Part shown: one piece after another, positions 33,440-41,753 of the stretch | Layout: every line of letters starts with the position of its first letter | Position numbering within the stretch: the first letter of the stretch is position 1 | Assembly (NCBI GenBank): GCA_964553135.1 | Contig: CAZKJL010000001.1 | Location: forward strand, 1-64,000 | Source: CAZKJL01 sp964553135 | GTDB lineage: Bacteria; Patescibacteriota; Gracilibacteria; Peribacterales; Peribacteraceae | Direction of reading: 5' to 3' | DNA length: 64,000 bases | Position numbers and translations under genes: made by a program | The notes under the pieces: generated by a model | The model's input: only the letters and a program-made list of their open reading frames with translations | What the model was told of the DNA's origin: nothing | The model's database searches: none

Positions 33440-33530
33440 GCGTAGTAAGTAGCGGGTAGTAAGTAGTACGTAGTGGGGGTGCCGGGTTTCGTATCCCTTA
33501 CTACGTACTACTGATCCCTTACTACTTACT
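33440..33530. repeat. Word-iterated hairpin, family D
   Basis: AGTAGTACGTAGT (33462-33474) is perfectly complementary to 33500-33512. The arms iterate AGTAAGTAGTACG and its complement. The element ends exactly where the topA -35 hexamer begins (33531). Confidence 0.85.
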
Positions 33531-33559
33531 TTGACAAACCCTGTCCCATCCCCGATGCT
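33531..33559 (+). promoter_or_regulatory. topA promoter
   Basis: TTGACA, 17 nt and GATGCT. The -35 is perfect and the -10 weak; the transcription start would fall about 4 nt before the chosen topA ATG. Confidence 0.5.
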
Positions 33560-33569
33560 CTCCGCACGC

Positions 33570-35930
33570 ATGCCGACCCATTTAGTCATCGTCGAAAGCC
33601 CAACCAAGGCCAAAACCATCAAACGGTTTTTGGGGAAGGACTACATCGTGGAGTCCAGCATGGGTCATATCCGAGACCTCCCCACGAGCACGCTCGGCAT
33701 CGACACCGACCATGAATTCGAACCGGAGTACGTGGTGCCGAAAGAGAAGGCGACCACGGTGAAAAATCTGAAAGCGGCACTCAAGAAAGCGGACGATCTC
33801 TGGATCGCCACCGATGAAGACCGGGAAGGAGAGGCGATCGGATGGCACCTTTTGGCTGCCTTGAAAGTGAAGAACCCCGAGAACATCAACCGCATCGTGT
33901 TCCACGAAATCACGGAGGGCGCCATCAAGGAGGCCATCGCTCACCCGCGCACGCTCGACATGAAACTGGTGCACGCGCAGCAGGCCCGCCGCGTCTTGGA
34001 CCGTCTCGTGGGTTACACGCTCTCTCCGTTCTTGTGGAAGAAGGTGTACCGCGGACTCTCCGCAGGACGCGTGCAATCCGTCGCCGTTCGTCTCATCGTC
34101 GACCGCGAGCGCGAGATCCGCGCGTTCAAGGCCGAGGAGTACTGGACGATTCAAGCCAACCTCAAGAAGGGGAGCGGCGAAACGTTCAGCGCCGACTTGA
34201 AGGAGAAAGATGGAAAAGCATTCGTTCCCGTGTCGCAGGAGGAATCCGACAAAGTGGTGAAGGACGTCGACGGCAAACCGTTCGCCGTGCAGTCCGTGGA
34301 CGTGAAGGAGCTCAAGAAAACGCCTCCCCCGCCGTTCACGACGTCCACACTGCAGCAGGAAGCCGCACGCAAACTGGGATTCTCCGTTCGTCAGACGATG
34401 GTGGTGGCGCAGCAGTTGTACGAAGGTGTGAACCTCGGAAAAGGGGAGGGGACGCACGGTCTCATCACGTACATGCGTACCGACTCCGTGAACTTGAGCG
34501 AGAAAGCGCTCGCGGACACCAAGGCATCGATCCAAAATCTGTACGGCCGCGAGTACGTGCTCAGCGAACCTCGAACGTACAAAACGAAAGCCAAAGGTGC
34601 TCAAGAAGCGCACGAAGCCATCCGCCCCACCGAAGTGAGCCGCACGCCGACGTCCGTCGCGGGTGCGCTCGATGAGCAGCAGCTCAAGCTCTACACGCTC
34701 ATCTGGAACCGCACGATGGCCACGCAAATGGCTCCGGCAGAACTCAAGCGCGTCGGTGCCAACATCGCGGTTTCCGGCGGAGGCACGGACTACATTTTCC
34801 GCGCCACGGGACAGACCGTGCTCTTCGATGGATTTCTCCGCGTGTACTTCGAGGACAAGGACGAAGACCAGATCGAAAAAGAAAAAGCCGCCGGCGAAGC
34901 CGATGGCGAAAAGTTCCTGCCCGAGCTCGCCAAAGACGAGAAGCTGGGACTCGATGAGCTCGTACCCGAGCAGCACTTCACGAAGCCGCCCGCCCGCTAT
35001 ACGGAAGCAAGCTTGGTGAAGAAATTGGAAGAGGAGGGGATCGGACGACCGAGCACCTACGCCCCCACGATTCACACCGTGCAGCAGCGCGGCTACATCC
35101 GCAAAGAGGGAAAGCAGCTGCAACCCGAGGACATCGCGTTCACCGTGACGGACCTCCTCGCCGAACACTTCACCGACATCGTGGATCTGAAGTTCACGGC
35201 ACGCATGGAAGAGCAGCTCGACGAAATCGCCGAAGGGAAAGAAGAGTGGGTGCCGTTCATGAAGAGTTTTTACGGACCGTTCAAGAAACTCGTCGAATCC
35301 AAGACCAAGGAAATCAAGAAGGAAGACGTGCTCAAGGACCGTGAACTTGGAAAAGACGACGAGACGGGTCTGCCCATCGTCGTGCGCACGGGCCGCTTCG
35401 GCGCCTACGTGCAGCTGGGGCTCTGGGACAAAGAGAAGGGAAAGAAGGAAAAGCCCAAGGCCGCATCGCTCTTCAAGGGCATGTCTCCGGATACCGTGAC
35501 GCTCGATGAGGCAAAGGCCCTCCTGTCGTTCCCCCGTCAGCTCGGGAAGGATGACGCGGGCAACGTCATCGAACTTCACCTGGGCCGCTTCGGGCCTTAC
35601 CTGAAGGCCGGTGAAACGTCGGCATCGATCCCGAAGGACCAACATCCGTTCACCGTCGATAACGTTCTCGCCAAGAAGTTCCTCACCGAAAAGATCCAGA
35701 AAGCCAACACGCCGGCCAAAGTCCTCGGCATCGACCCCGAGACCAAGGCCGAGATCAAAATGAAGGACGGGCGCTTCGGACCGTACGTCACGGACGGCAC
35801 CACGAACGCCTCGGTCGGCAAGAAGTTCGACCCCGCAACACTGACCCTGGAAGACGCCGCCGCACTGCTCAAACGCAAGCGCGAAGCCGGCCCCAGCAAG
35901 TGGAAGGGCAAGTGGCAAAAGAAAAAGTAA
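33570..35930 (+). CDS. topA: DNA topoisomerase I
   Basis: Type IA topoisomerase that relaxes negative supercoils by a tyrosyl-DNA intermediate. The TOPRIM domain opens with THLVIVESPTKAKTIKRFLG and has the acidic DEDREGEAIGWH motif. GLSAGRVQSVAVRLIVDRE and the active-site segment GLITYMRTDSVNLS are intact. The C-terminal part has three TopoI-C repeats (RTGRFGAYVQLG, LHLGRFGPYLKAGE, KDGRFGPYVTDGT) in place of Cys4 zinc fingers, and a Lys-rich tail. The start is the ATG giving MPTHLVIVES, which fits the position of the promoter; the earlier ATG at 33555 overlaps the -10. Product 786 residues. Confidence 0.96.
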   Translation: MPTHLVIVESPTKAKTIKRFLGKDYIVESSMGHIRDLPTSTLGIDTDHEFEPEYVVPKEKATTVKNLKAALKKADDLWIATDEDREGEAIGWHLLAALKVKNPENINRIVFHEITEGAIKEAIAHPRTLDMKLVHAQQARRVLDRLVGYTLSPFLWKKVYRGLSAGRVQSVAVRLIVDREREIRAFKAEEYWTIQANLKKGSGETFSADLKEKDGKAFVPVSQEESDKVVKDVDGKPFAVQSVDVKELKKTPPPPFTTSTLQQEAARKLGFSVRQTMVVAQQLYEGVNLGKGEGTHGLITYMRTDSVNLSEKALADTKASIQNLYGREYVLSEPRTYKTKAKGAQEAHEAIRPTEVSRTPTSVAGALDEQQLKLYTLIWNRTMATQMAPAELKRVGANIAVSGGGTDYIFRATGQTVLFDGFLRVYFEDKDEDQIEKEKAAGEADGEKFLPELAKDEKLGLDELVPEQHFTKPPARYTEASLVKKLEEEGIGRPSTYAPTIHTVQQRGYIRKEGKQLQPEDIAFTVTDLLAEHFTDIVDLKFTARMEEQLDEIAEGKEEWVPFMKSFYGPFKKLVESKTKEIKKEDVLKDRELGKDDETGLPIVVRTGRFGAYVQLGLWDKEKGKKEKPKAASLFKGMSPDTVTLDEAKALLSFPRQLGKDDAGNVIELHLGRFGPYLKAGETSASIPKDQHPFTVDNVLAKKFLTEKIQKANTPAKVLGIDPETKAEIKMKDGRFGPYVTDGTTNASVGKKFDPATLTLEDAAALLKRKREAGPSKWKGKWQKKK

Positions 35931-35936
35931 CGCGCT

Positions 35937-36956
35937 CTACGAGTGAAGCAGGGTGGCAATCTTTTTCCTGTAGGAAAACATTGTTTCCGTATACCAATCT
36001 TCTGCTTGGCCAAACCACAACTTGCCTGCCAGGAGCATATTCGCGAGGCCCGTAGGAACCCACGGACGACCGTCCGCCGATTCTCCCGTCAGGAGCGCTT
36101 GTATTGCGCCTGGATCGAGTGGTACAGCCATGAACTGTACTTCTTTATCGGTTTTTCTCCGTGGAATGATGATGTTCGATCCCTCATGTTGCTCGAACAA
36201 TTCCTCAAGTTGTGGACGAATTTTCGCCAGAAACATCAGCTCCGTATGCAGATGATGCGTATCGAGAGCAACGCCGACGCATCCTTGCATGTCAAGTTCA
36301 TCGTGCTGTACACCCGTCTCCTCTCGCACTTCTTCCAGCCACCAATCGGTCACGGGTTTCGATGGGTCATCCCTGGAAATCATGCCGCCAACAACGTGCA
36401 GGTAATGCGGATAGACCTCCACTTTGTCCGTTCGCATGGTGACGAGGGCATACTTCTTGCCCGCTCCATCTTCGATCTGCATCGCACCACAGCAGGCCAG
36501 GGGCATCGCCCTGTGTTCTTGTGGCAGTTCTCCGTCTCGTGTGGCCACATAATCGAAGTATGTTGTCGGGCTTGCGGCCAGTGTCAGCGTCTCATTTCCG
36601 GCGACATCACGATCGATGGAAACATCTTCCGGCAAAACTCGCAGCAAATGTGCATCGTGGAATAAGGGTGATGCCGGTGGCTCGCCCTGCGACCCACTCT
36701 GCCGCCACTTTTCCATTGCATCTGCATGTCTCTTTGCAAGAACATCCTTTCTCTTTTGAATGAGCTCTGCCTTCTTTTGTGAAATTTCCGGAGGTAGCAT
36801 CAACGAGTTCCGCGAATTTGTAATCACGATCTGCTTCGCCGGCACTATGCCTCTCTCCGGTACGGCAACGATGCGAAATGTTGGATCGCCTCTTTCATCC
36901 ACAATTTCCCGAGGATTCACGGGTACCGACCACTCCGGCGTCGTAGGGGATTTCAT
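35937..36956 (-). CDS. Nudix-like protein with N-terminal extension
   Basis: The 339-residue protein shows a Nudix-fold core in its second half. VVGGMISRDD is followed by LEEVREETGV, which resembles the last half of a Nudix box, but the conserved Arg of REUXEEXGU is Glu here and the first Glu cannot be placed. The first 150 residues are not recognised. Nudix proteins hydrolyse nucleoside-diphosphate-linked compounds; with an altered box the activity is uncertain. A near-consensus promoter, TTGACT-16-TATAAT, ends 7 nt before the ATG, so the mRNA is predicted to be leaderless. It converges on topA with 6 nt between the stops. Confidence 0.75.
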   Translation of the reverse strand: MKSPTTPEWSVPVNPREIVDERGDPTFRIVAVPERGIVPAKQIVITNSRNSLMLPPEISQKKAELIQKRKDVLAKRHADAMEKWRQSGSQGEPPASPLFHDAHLLRVLPEDVSIDRDVAGNETLTLAASPTTYFDYVATRDGELPQEHRAMPLACCGAMQIEDGAGKKYALVTMRTDKVEVYPHYLHVVGGMISRDDPSKPVTDWWLEEVREETGVQHDELDMQGCVGVALDTHHLHTELMFLAKIRPQLEELFEQHEGSNIIIPRRKTDKEVQFMAVPLDPGAIQALLTGESADGRPWVPTGLANMLLAGKLWFGQAEDWYTETMFSYRKKIATLLHS

Positions 36957-36963
36957 AATAATT

Positions 36964-36991
36964 ATTATAAACTATTTTTAATAAAAGTCAA
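36964..36991 (-). promoter_or_regulatory. Strong promoter, predicted leaderless start
   Basis: The minus strand has TTGACT, 16 nt, TATAAT, then 7 nt to the ATG at 36956. Both hexamers are near consensus, which makes this the clearest leaderless case in the window. Confidence 0.8.
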
Positions 36992-37064
36992 TTAATAGCA
37001 GCGCGAGGCTGCAGGTTGGGATACGCACGGTTTGCCTGTACTATGGCCCAGTTCTTTGGTTTAT

Positions 37065-37258
37065 GTAGGCGCGTAGCTCAGTTGCCCAGGTCCGCGAAGC
37101 GGGCCGTACAGAAATAAAAGAGCTCGATTGTCGTTTGTTCCTTCCATCAATATTTGATCCCGTAGGCGCGTAGCTCAGTTGCCTAGGTCCGCGAAGCGGG
37201 CCGTACAGAAATAAAAGAGCTCGATTGTCGTTTGTTCCTTCCATCAATATTTGATCCC
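37065..37258 (+). repeat. Two 97-bp tandem repeats carrying tRNA-Trp 5' ends
   Basis: Units 37065-37161 and 37162-37258 differ by a single base (C/T near position 23). Each begins with GTAGGCGCGTAGCTCAGTTG, identical to the 5' end of the adjacent tRNA-Trp and the two bases before it. Each continues with a stable hairpin (GGTCCGC-GAA-GCGGGCC) and unrelated sequence, and ends with a promoter-like TTGTCG-17-TATTTG. The third occurrence of the start runs into the intact tRNA. Confidence 0.95.
37225..37253 (+). promoter_or_regulatory. tRNA-Trp promoter
   Basis: TTGTCG, 17 nt and TATTTG, then 7 nt to the first base of the mature tRNA. The same promoter is repeated 97 bp upstream at 37128-37156. 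The primary transcript would begin at or next to the mature 5' end. Confidence 0.5.
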
Positions 37259-37260
37259 GT

Positions 37261-37336
37261 AGGCGCGTAGCTCAGTTGGTAGAGCACAGGTCTCCAAAAC
37301 CTGGGGTCGTAGGTTCGATCCCTACCGCGCCTGCCA
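37261..37336 (+). tRNA. trnW: tRNA-Trp (CCA anticodon)
   Basis: A complete cloverleaf of 76 nt. The acceptor AGGCGCG pairs with CGCGCCT, the D arm is GCTCAGTTGGTAGAGC, the anticodon arm CAGGT-CTCCAAA-ACCTG reads CCA, and the T arm is GTAGGTTCGATCCCTAC. The discriminator is G and the 3' CCA is encoded. Two truncated copies of its 5' end lie immediately upstream. Confidence 0.97.
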
Positions 37337-37391
37337 TGTCACATCATCGTCATTTTTTTGACTTCCCCCAAAAGAAGCAAATACTGTTCGC

Positions 37392-37628
37392 ATGTCCGAA
37401 CTCCCGAAAGAAAATCATCTCCCGAGCGTCGACAACCAGCAGAAAGCCGATATTCTTCGGCGTCTCAGTGTCCTGAAAGGAACGCCGGAATCGGCAACGA
37501 TGGACCAGGGAATCGTGAACAGGCTCGTGAGCGTGTACTCCGAAGCGGACGTACAACACGCCATCGAAAATATGGAAGAGGGACGCAGAAACCTTGTTCT
37601 GCAGCTGCTCGGCAATATCCCGATTTAG
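37392..37628 (+). CDS. Small hypothetical protein
   Basis: The 78-residue, mostly helical, soluble protein has no recognised domain. A promoter-like TTGACT-16-AATACT lies in the spacer after tRNA-Trp, with the -10 ending 6 nt before the ATG, which supports expression from a leaderless mRNA. Its stop overlaps the convergent MIP channel stop by 4 nt. The function is unknown; the regular context makes it more likely real than a chance frame. Confidence 0.6.
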   Translation: MSELPKENHLPSVDNQQKADILRRLSVLKGTPESATMDQGIVNRLVSVYSEADVQHAIENMEEGRRNLVLQLLGNIPI

Positions 37629-38221
37629 CGGGCGTGAGCCAGCCACTTGTATCCCCACGCGGCGATGACTCCGCCGACGATGGGACCAAGGACGTACGCG
37701 AGCGAGAGCGAGCCGATGCCGAGAGCGACGGCCGGGTTGAGAACGCCGTTACTGAGCGTGGAGGCTGCGAATGCACCGAGTGCCAGAGCCGTACCGATGG
37801 TGAGACCCGATGCCTGAGCGGGAGCTTTGCCGTGAACGACGGAGGAGACTCCGAGGACCAAGATGGCGGCACCCAAGGCTTCGGCGATGCCGACCCACAG
37901 CGTGTCCATCGTGGGGAGCATGAGCGGCGCACCGAGCATCGCGTTGCCGAGCTTGAGGGCGAGGAATGCTCCGATGAACTGTGCGACGACGTAACCGCAG
38001 GCGTCTTTCACCGACACCTTGCCGATGCTGGCCAAGCCGATGGTGACGGCCGGGTTCACGTGGGCTCCGCTGATACCGCCGAGCATGTACACGACGAGGC
38101 CGAGCGTGAGGCCGGCGATGAACGGAACGGGCGTGGGGAAGTTGCCCTGAATGGCGAGGTGCACGAGGAGTGCCAGGAGAAACGTGCCGAGGAGTTCGGC
38201 GGCGTAGGCGCGATAGTTCAT
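37625..38221 (-). CDS. MIP-family channel (aquaporin-like)
   Basis: The 198-residue membrane protein has six hydrophobic helices and two half-helix NPA loops: GAHVNPAVTIG after helix 2 and NGVLNPAVALG after helix 5. It probably passes water or small neutral solutes. The Arg that normally follows the second NPA and lines the selectivity filter is replaced by Val, so selectivity may be altered. The protein is short for the family, with tight loops. It is divergent from the aminotransferase gene. The start MNYRAYAAELLGTFLL is typical of the first helix. Confidence 0.88.
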   Translation of the reverse strand: MNYRAYAAELLGTFLLALLVHLAIQGNFPTPVPFIAGLTLGLVVYMLGGISGAHVNPAVTIGLASIGKVSVKDACGYVVAQFIGAFLALKLGNAMLGAPLMLPTMDTLWVGIAEALGAAILVLGVSSVVHGKAPAQASGLTIGTALALGAFAASTLSNGVLNPAVALGIGSLSLAYVLGPIVGGVIAAWGYKWLAHAR

Positions 38222-38465
38222 GGAGTGGAGAGGGAAGATGACCCGATGCTACGAATCATCGGGCCGGAGAACAAGACGCTTTGGCGCTTCCCTGAGCCAC
38301 TGTCAATCCACCTTCGCCCGCTGCGCGGGACTACGGCGGACGAGTGACCGGGAGAAAGTATATCTGCGAACGAAGATATGGTCCGATTCGCGCGGTAGAG
38401 AGGCCGAAAAAGAGGTTCGCACTCTTGCTCTGGGGTTCATGCCATTGATTGTGTATGGTTCTCCC

Positions 38466-39284
38466 GTGGCCTTCACGACGTTCATCCGCAACGGCGAAAT
38501 CCTGCCCCTGGAGCATGCGACGGTGTCGCTCTCGAACATCGAATACGCGTACGGCTTCGGCGTGTACGAATCCATCCGCGTCGTGCGCGGCAACGCCCTC
38601 TTTCTGAGCGAACACATCGAGCGCCTCATGCGCTCGGCAAAGGTCATCGGGCTCGACCACGAGTTTTCACCGGCAATGATTGCGGAGTGGACGGCAAAGC
38701 TCATCAAAGAATGTCCGAGCGATGCGATGAACCTCAAGATGCTGCTCATCGGTGCACGCGAACCCAAGAACGCGACGCTGTCGATCCTTCCGCTCATGCC
38801 GCTGTTCCCGGACAAGAAGCTCTACGTGAAAGGTGCCACGGCGATTTCCGCCGAGTACGAGCGCCAATTTCCTGATGCCAAAACGCTCAATATGCTCGGG
38901 AGTTATTTGGCCTACAGAAGGGCTAAAGCCGCCGGCGGCTACGATGCCGTTCTCATCAATAAAGCCGGCTTTATCACCGAGGGAACGCGCACGAATTTCT
39001 TCGTCATCAAGGACAAGACGATCACGGGCGCACCAAAAAAAGAAATCCTGGAAGGAGTGACGATGAAGCACGTGCTCAGCGTCGCGAAGGCGAACGGGTT
39101 CGAGGTCCGCGAGGGCGACATCACGCTCCGCGACCTCAAGAACTACGACGGCGCATTTTTCACGAGCACGTCATCGAAGATCATGCCGCTTTCGAAGATC
39201 GATGATACGGAACTCATCGTCTCCGAACCGCTCAAGGAATTGATGCGGCACTTCGACGATTTTTTGGCAACCAACGCTCGCTGA
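38466..39284 (+). CDS. Class IV PLP-dependent aminotransferase
   Basis: Fold-type IV aminotransferase of the branched-chain/D-amino-acid/ADC-lyase group. Visible motifs are YAYGFGVYESIRV, a catalytic-lysine-like LGSYLAYRRAKAAGGYDAV (aligning with the K.LNY.....A...G.DE.L motif but with an altered local sequence), and the PLP-phosphate segment ITEGTRTNFFVI. The substrate cannot be assigned. The start is uncertain: GTG at 38466 has a TATGGT hexamer 6 nt upstream, as for leaderless genes here, and gives MAFTTFIRNGEILPLEHATV. ATG at 38439 would add nine residues. The longer frame to 38220 is not family-like and overlaps the MIP gene. It converges with the SLH gene, whose stop lies directly beside its own. 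Confidence 0.85.
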   Translation: MAFTTFIRNGEILPLEHATVSLSNIEYAYGFGVYESIRVVRGNALFLSEHIERLMRSAKVIGLDHEFSPAMIAEWTAKLIKECPSDAMNLKMLLIGAREPKNATLSILPLMPLFPDKKLYVKGATAISAEYERQFPDAKTLNMLGSYLAYRRAKAAGGYDAVLINKAGFITEGTRTNFFVIKDKTITGAPKKEILEGVTMKHVLSVAKANGFEVREGDITLRDLKNYDGAFFTSTSSKIMPLSKIDDTELIVSEPLKELMRHFDDFLATNAR

Positions 39285-40307
39285 CTATTGGGCCGGAGCG
39301 GGCTGGGCCTTGAGCGCACGAGCTTCATCGGCCATGTTCTTGGCGATGGTCTGCATTTGCGCGGCGATGGTGGAGAGTCCGGGAGAGAACGTCTTGGCCT
39401 TCTCGGCGGATGCGTACGCCTCTTTGGAGTTGGCGATGACATCGTCCAGCTTGCCCGCGATGCCGGCTTTGTACCCGAGCATGAGGAACTGGAAGCCTTC
39501 GGATACTTTCACGGCACCCTTCACGATGGGCTCATCGGGCTTGGCGGCGAGTGCGCCGCGCGCGGTGATGATGGCGCGATTCGACGCCCACTCGGCCTGC
39601 TCCACGCTCTTGGCATCGAGCATCTGCAAGACGTTGCCGATGTCCGTTTCCACCTGCGACAACAGCGCCTGCGTGCGACGGTTCGCCTTGTACATGTCCA
39701 GGCGGTAGTAGAGCACGGCCATGTCGCCGCGCGTGAGTTCGCGTGCGGGACTGAGCAACCCTTCCTTCGTCACCGCAGTGACCGATGACGAGAGTGCGTA
39801 GCGAATGACGGGGTAGTACCAATCGGTCGAAGCCTTCACATCGGAAGACAGGGGCTTGGTGAAATCGGAGAATGCGGAGACGTAATCGATCTTCTTGCTC
39901 TTGAAGAGCATCTTCAGGAAACCCGCTTTCGTCACGGCACCGTTCGGATTGAATGTCGGAGCGGTGTCGACGATGCCCAGTTTTCGCGCGGCTTCAACGT
40001 ACGACACGTACCACTCGCCCGCCGGCACGTCGGAAAATGTGGACGACGTGATCTTCGCGAGTTCATCGGCGCTCATCAGCGTCGCGACGAGAATTTTGGC
40101 GACCTGTGCGCGCGTCAGCTTGCCGTTCGGGTTGAAGGTGGCGGACGATTGGATGATGCCCTTGGCCCGGAGATATTCCGCAGCCGGTGCGATGGGACTG
40201 TCGGCAGGAATATCGGTGAATGTTTGAGCCGCCGCGACGAGCGGCATGGCGCAGAGCGCCACGGTACCGAGCGCGGCAAGGCGCAGATGGAGTGAGATTC
40301 GCATCAT
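39285..40307 (-). CDS. SLH-domain protein with helical C-terminus
   Basis: The 340-residue secreted protein has a signal peptide (LAALGTVALCAMPLVAAAQ) followed by three SLH motifs: TDIPADSPIAPAAEYLRAKG, FSDVPAGEWYVSYVEAARKLG, and a diverged third copy near 150-200 (STDWYYPVIRYALSS, then LTRGDMAVLYYRL). The last 130 residues are helical (KANRRTQALLSQVETDIGNV onward) and may form a coiled coil. It should attach to the wall by SLH binding and could display or space other surface proteins. The second ATG at 40304 is an equal start candidate. No promoter was identified. Confidence 0.85.
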   Translation of the reverse strand: MMRISLHLRLAALGTVALCAMPLVAAAQTFTDIPADSPIAPAAEYLRAKGIIQSSATFNPNGKLTRAQVAKILVATLMSADELAKITSSTFSDVPAGEWYVSYVEAARKLGIVDTAPTFNPNGAVTKAGFLKMLFKSKKIDYVSAFSDFTKPLSSDVKASTDWYYPVIRYALSSSVTAVTKEGLLSPARELTRGDMAVLYYRLDMYKANRRTQALLSQVETDIGNVLQMLDAKSVEQAEWASNRAIITARGALAAKPDEPIVKGAVKVSEGFQFLMLGYKAGIAGKLDDVIANSKEAYASAEKAKTFSPGLSTIAAQMQTIAKNMADEARALKAQPAPAQ

Positions 40308-41119
40308 TGGGCTGGGAAAAGCGAAAAGATCGTATCAGCAGTGTCTTCATGGCAGCAAGAAGATCATGCTGATGCGATGCGACGGTGAGCCGAGGGCACA
40401 AACGACACTTTTTGGGCTTGAGCAAGGGCTCATTGAATTTTGGGCAGAACATTCTTTTGTGACCACTCACGGCCTCAGCCCTGTCAAACGGCGAAAGATC
40501 GGATACATACGATACGGAAAGATGGTCGACGGTTGATGACCCAAAGATGGCTCCGGTAGCGGATCAACGACGTATGGTGTCGTGCAACCAGATACGGACG
40601 TTTTTACTGAAATACTACGATCCTATGGAATACGTGAAAATCAGGGACACTCGATACATGCAGAGACGCCATTGATGGAGCCGGGGAAGAAGCAGTCCTG
40701 AGACATGAAAAAAGATCCGTCACATGCGAGTCATGAAGCAGCGGTGGAAAAACATGAAACACTGCCCTGATGCGTCCGAAGGACTCTCGCGATCATGCCT
40801 CGGAAAGAAAATTCCGGCGACATCCGAGCGGCACGGCGGGAAAAGAGCACCTATTTGACTTTGTTTATAATTTATTGAAAGATCATATACTAACGAACAT
40901 GCGGAAAAGTCATGTCAATGAAACTGATTTTTGTTTCTACGAAGCCATAATATCAGATTCATATCGACGATACCGAAGCGCTGTAGGGGCGTAATTCTGC
41001 GAAGAAAGGCCTAGGAATGGCAGAAGATCAGGTACAACAACGGCATGTGAGAACAGACACCGGGTGTGGCACGAAGCTCAAGCACAAGAGAAAAGATCAG
41101 TGTCATGTCTTGCGATATA
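40308..41119. other. Gene-poor, AT-richer spacer
   Basis: About 0.8 kb contains only short frames. A 74-codon plus-strand frame at 40770-40994 shows no family resemblance and is not called. The composition shifts toward A/T from about 40850 onward compared with flanking genes. It may be the remnant of decayed or transferred DNA next to the transposase-like gene. No tRNA or terminator-grade hairpin was seen. Confidence 0.45.
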
Positions 41120-41148
41120 TTGCGAAAATATTTTAAGCATGCTATAAT
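41120..41148 (+). promoter_or_regulatory. Promoter of the HTH/surface-protein operon
   Basis: TTGCGA, 17 nt and TATAAT, with the transcription start near 41155 and a leader of about 30 nt before the ATG at 41185. It is a strong match. Confidence 0.75.
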
Positions 41149-41184
41149 ACTGCATAGTTAATACAAATATACAAAATAAAATTC

Positions 41185-41751
41185 ATGCCCCTCGGAACGA
41201 TCCGACTACAGGATGTCAGGCGTCTGCTGCGAACCGCGGCGGACCTGGAGCTGTGCGGAGCCGACATTCAGAAATTGAAATGGTTTCTGTACGCGCTTGA
41301 GCACGAGGGCAACGTCAGTCTCACGTGCCGACACTTCGGCATCTCGCGTTCGACGTTCCTGCGTTGGGCGAATCGTTTCGATGCGACGGACATCCGCTCG
41401 CTCGAAGAGGAATCGAGAAAGCCGCACACGGTGCGTGCTCCGGAAACCGACGCCGCAACCGTGGCTCTCATCCGCACGATTCGCGAAGCTCATCCGCGTC
41501 TCGGCAAAGGGCCGGTGGCCGCGATGCTCAAAGAAAAATACGGCGTCACGGTTTCCACGGCGACCGTCGGACGCGTCATCGCCAGGCACAAATTGTTCTT
41601 CGCCGACACCGCGGCACACAAGAATAAACGCAACGCGGACATCGATGCGGAGATCGAAATCGAGACCAACGTCACTGTAGCGAAACCCATCGGCGAAACC
41701 GACGAGTGGAACGATCCCCTCCTTTTCCCGTCTCCCGGCGTCACGTCGTAA
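41185..41751 (+). CDS. Orphan transposase-type HTH protein (IS481/IS30-like N-terminus)
   Basis: The 188-residue protein has the two HTH units that precede the catalytic core of IS481-type transposases: HFGISRSTFLRWANRFD, then EESRKPHTVRAPETD, then GVTVSTATVGRVIARHKLF. The DDE/rve catalytic domain is absent; after about residue 150 there is an acidic tail ending in a proper stop. No inverted repeats flank it. A strong promoter precedes it, and the next gene, a surface protein, starts 2 nt after its stop, so it looks like a domesticated DNA-binding regulator. A truncated transposase pseudogene is the alternative. Confidence 0.75.
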   Translation: MPLGTIRLQDVRRLLRTAADLELCGADIQKLKWFLYALEHEGNVSLTCRHFGISRSTFLRWANRFDATDIRSLEEESRKPHTVRAPETDAATVALIRTIREAHPRLGKGPVAAMLKEKYGVTVSTATVGRVIARHKLFFADTAAHKNKRNADIDAEIEIETNVTVAKPIGETDEWNDPLLFPSPGVTS

Positions 41752-41753
41752 TC

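Noticed and set aside
37065..37258. CRISPR-like array
   Set aside because: Only two full 97-bp units, contiguous and without spacers; they are tandem duplications of the tRNA-Trp upstream region.
40770..40994. 74-codon plus-strand frame
   Set aside because: No recognisable family and a composition change halfway through; it lies in an apparently decayed AT-richer spacer.
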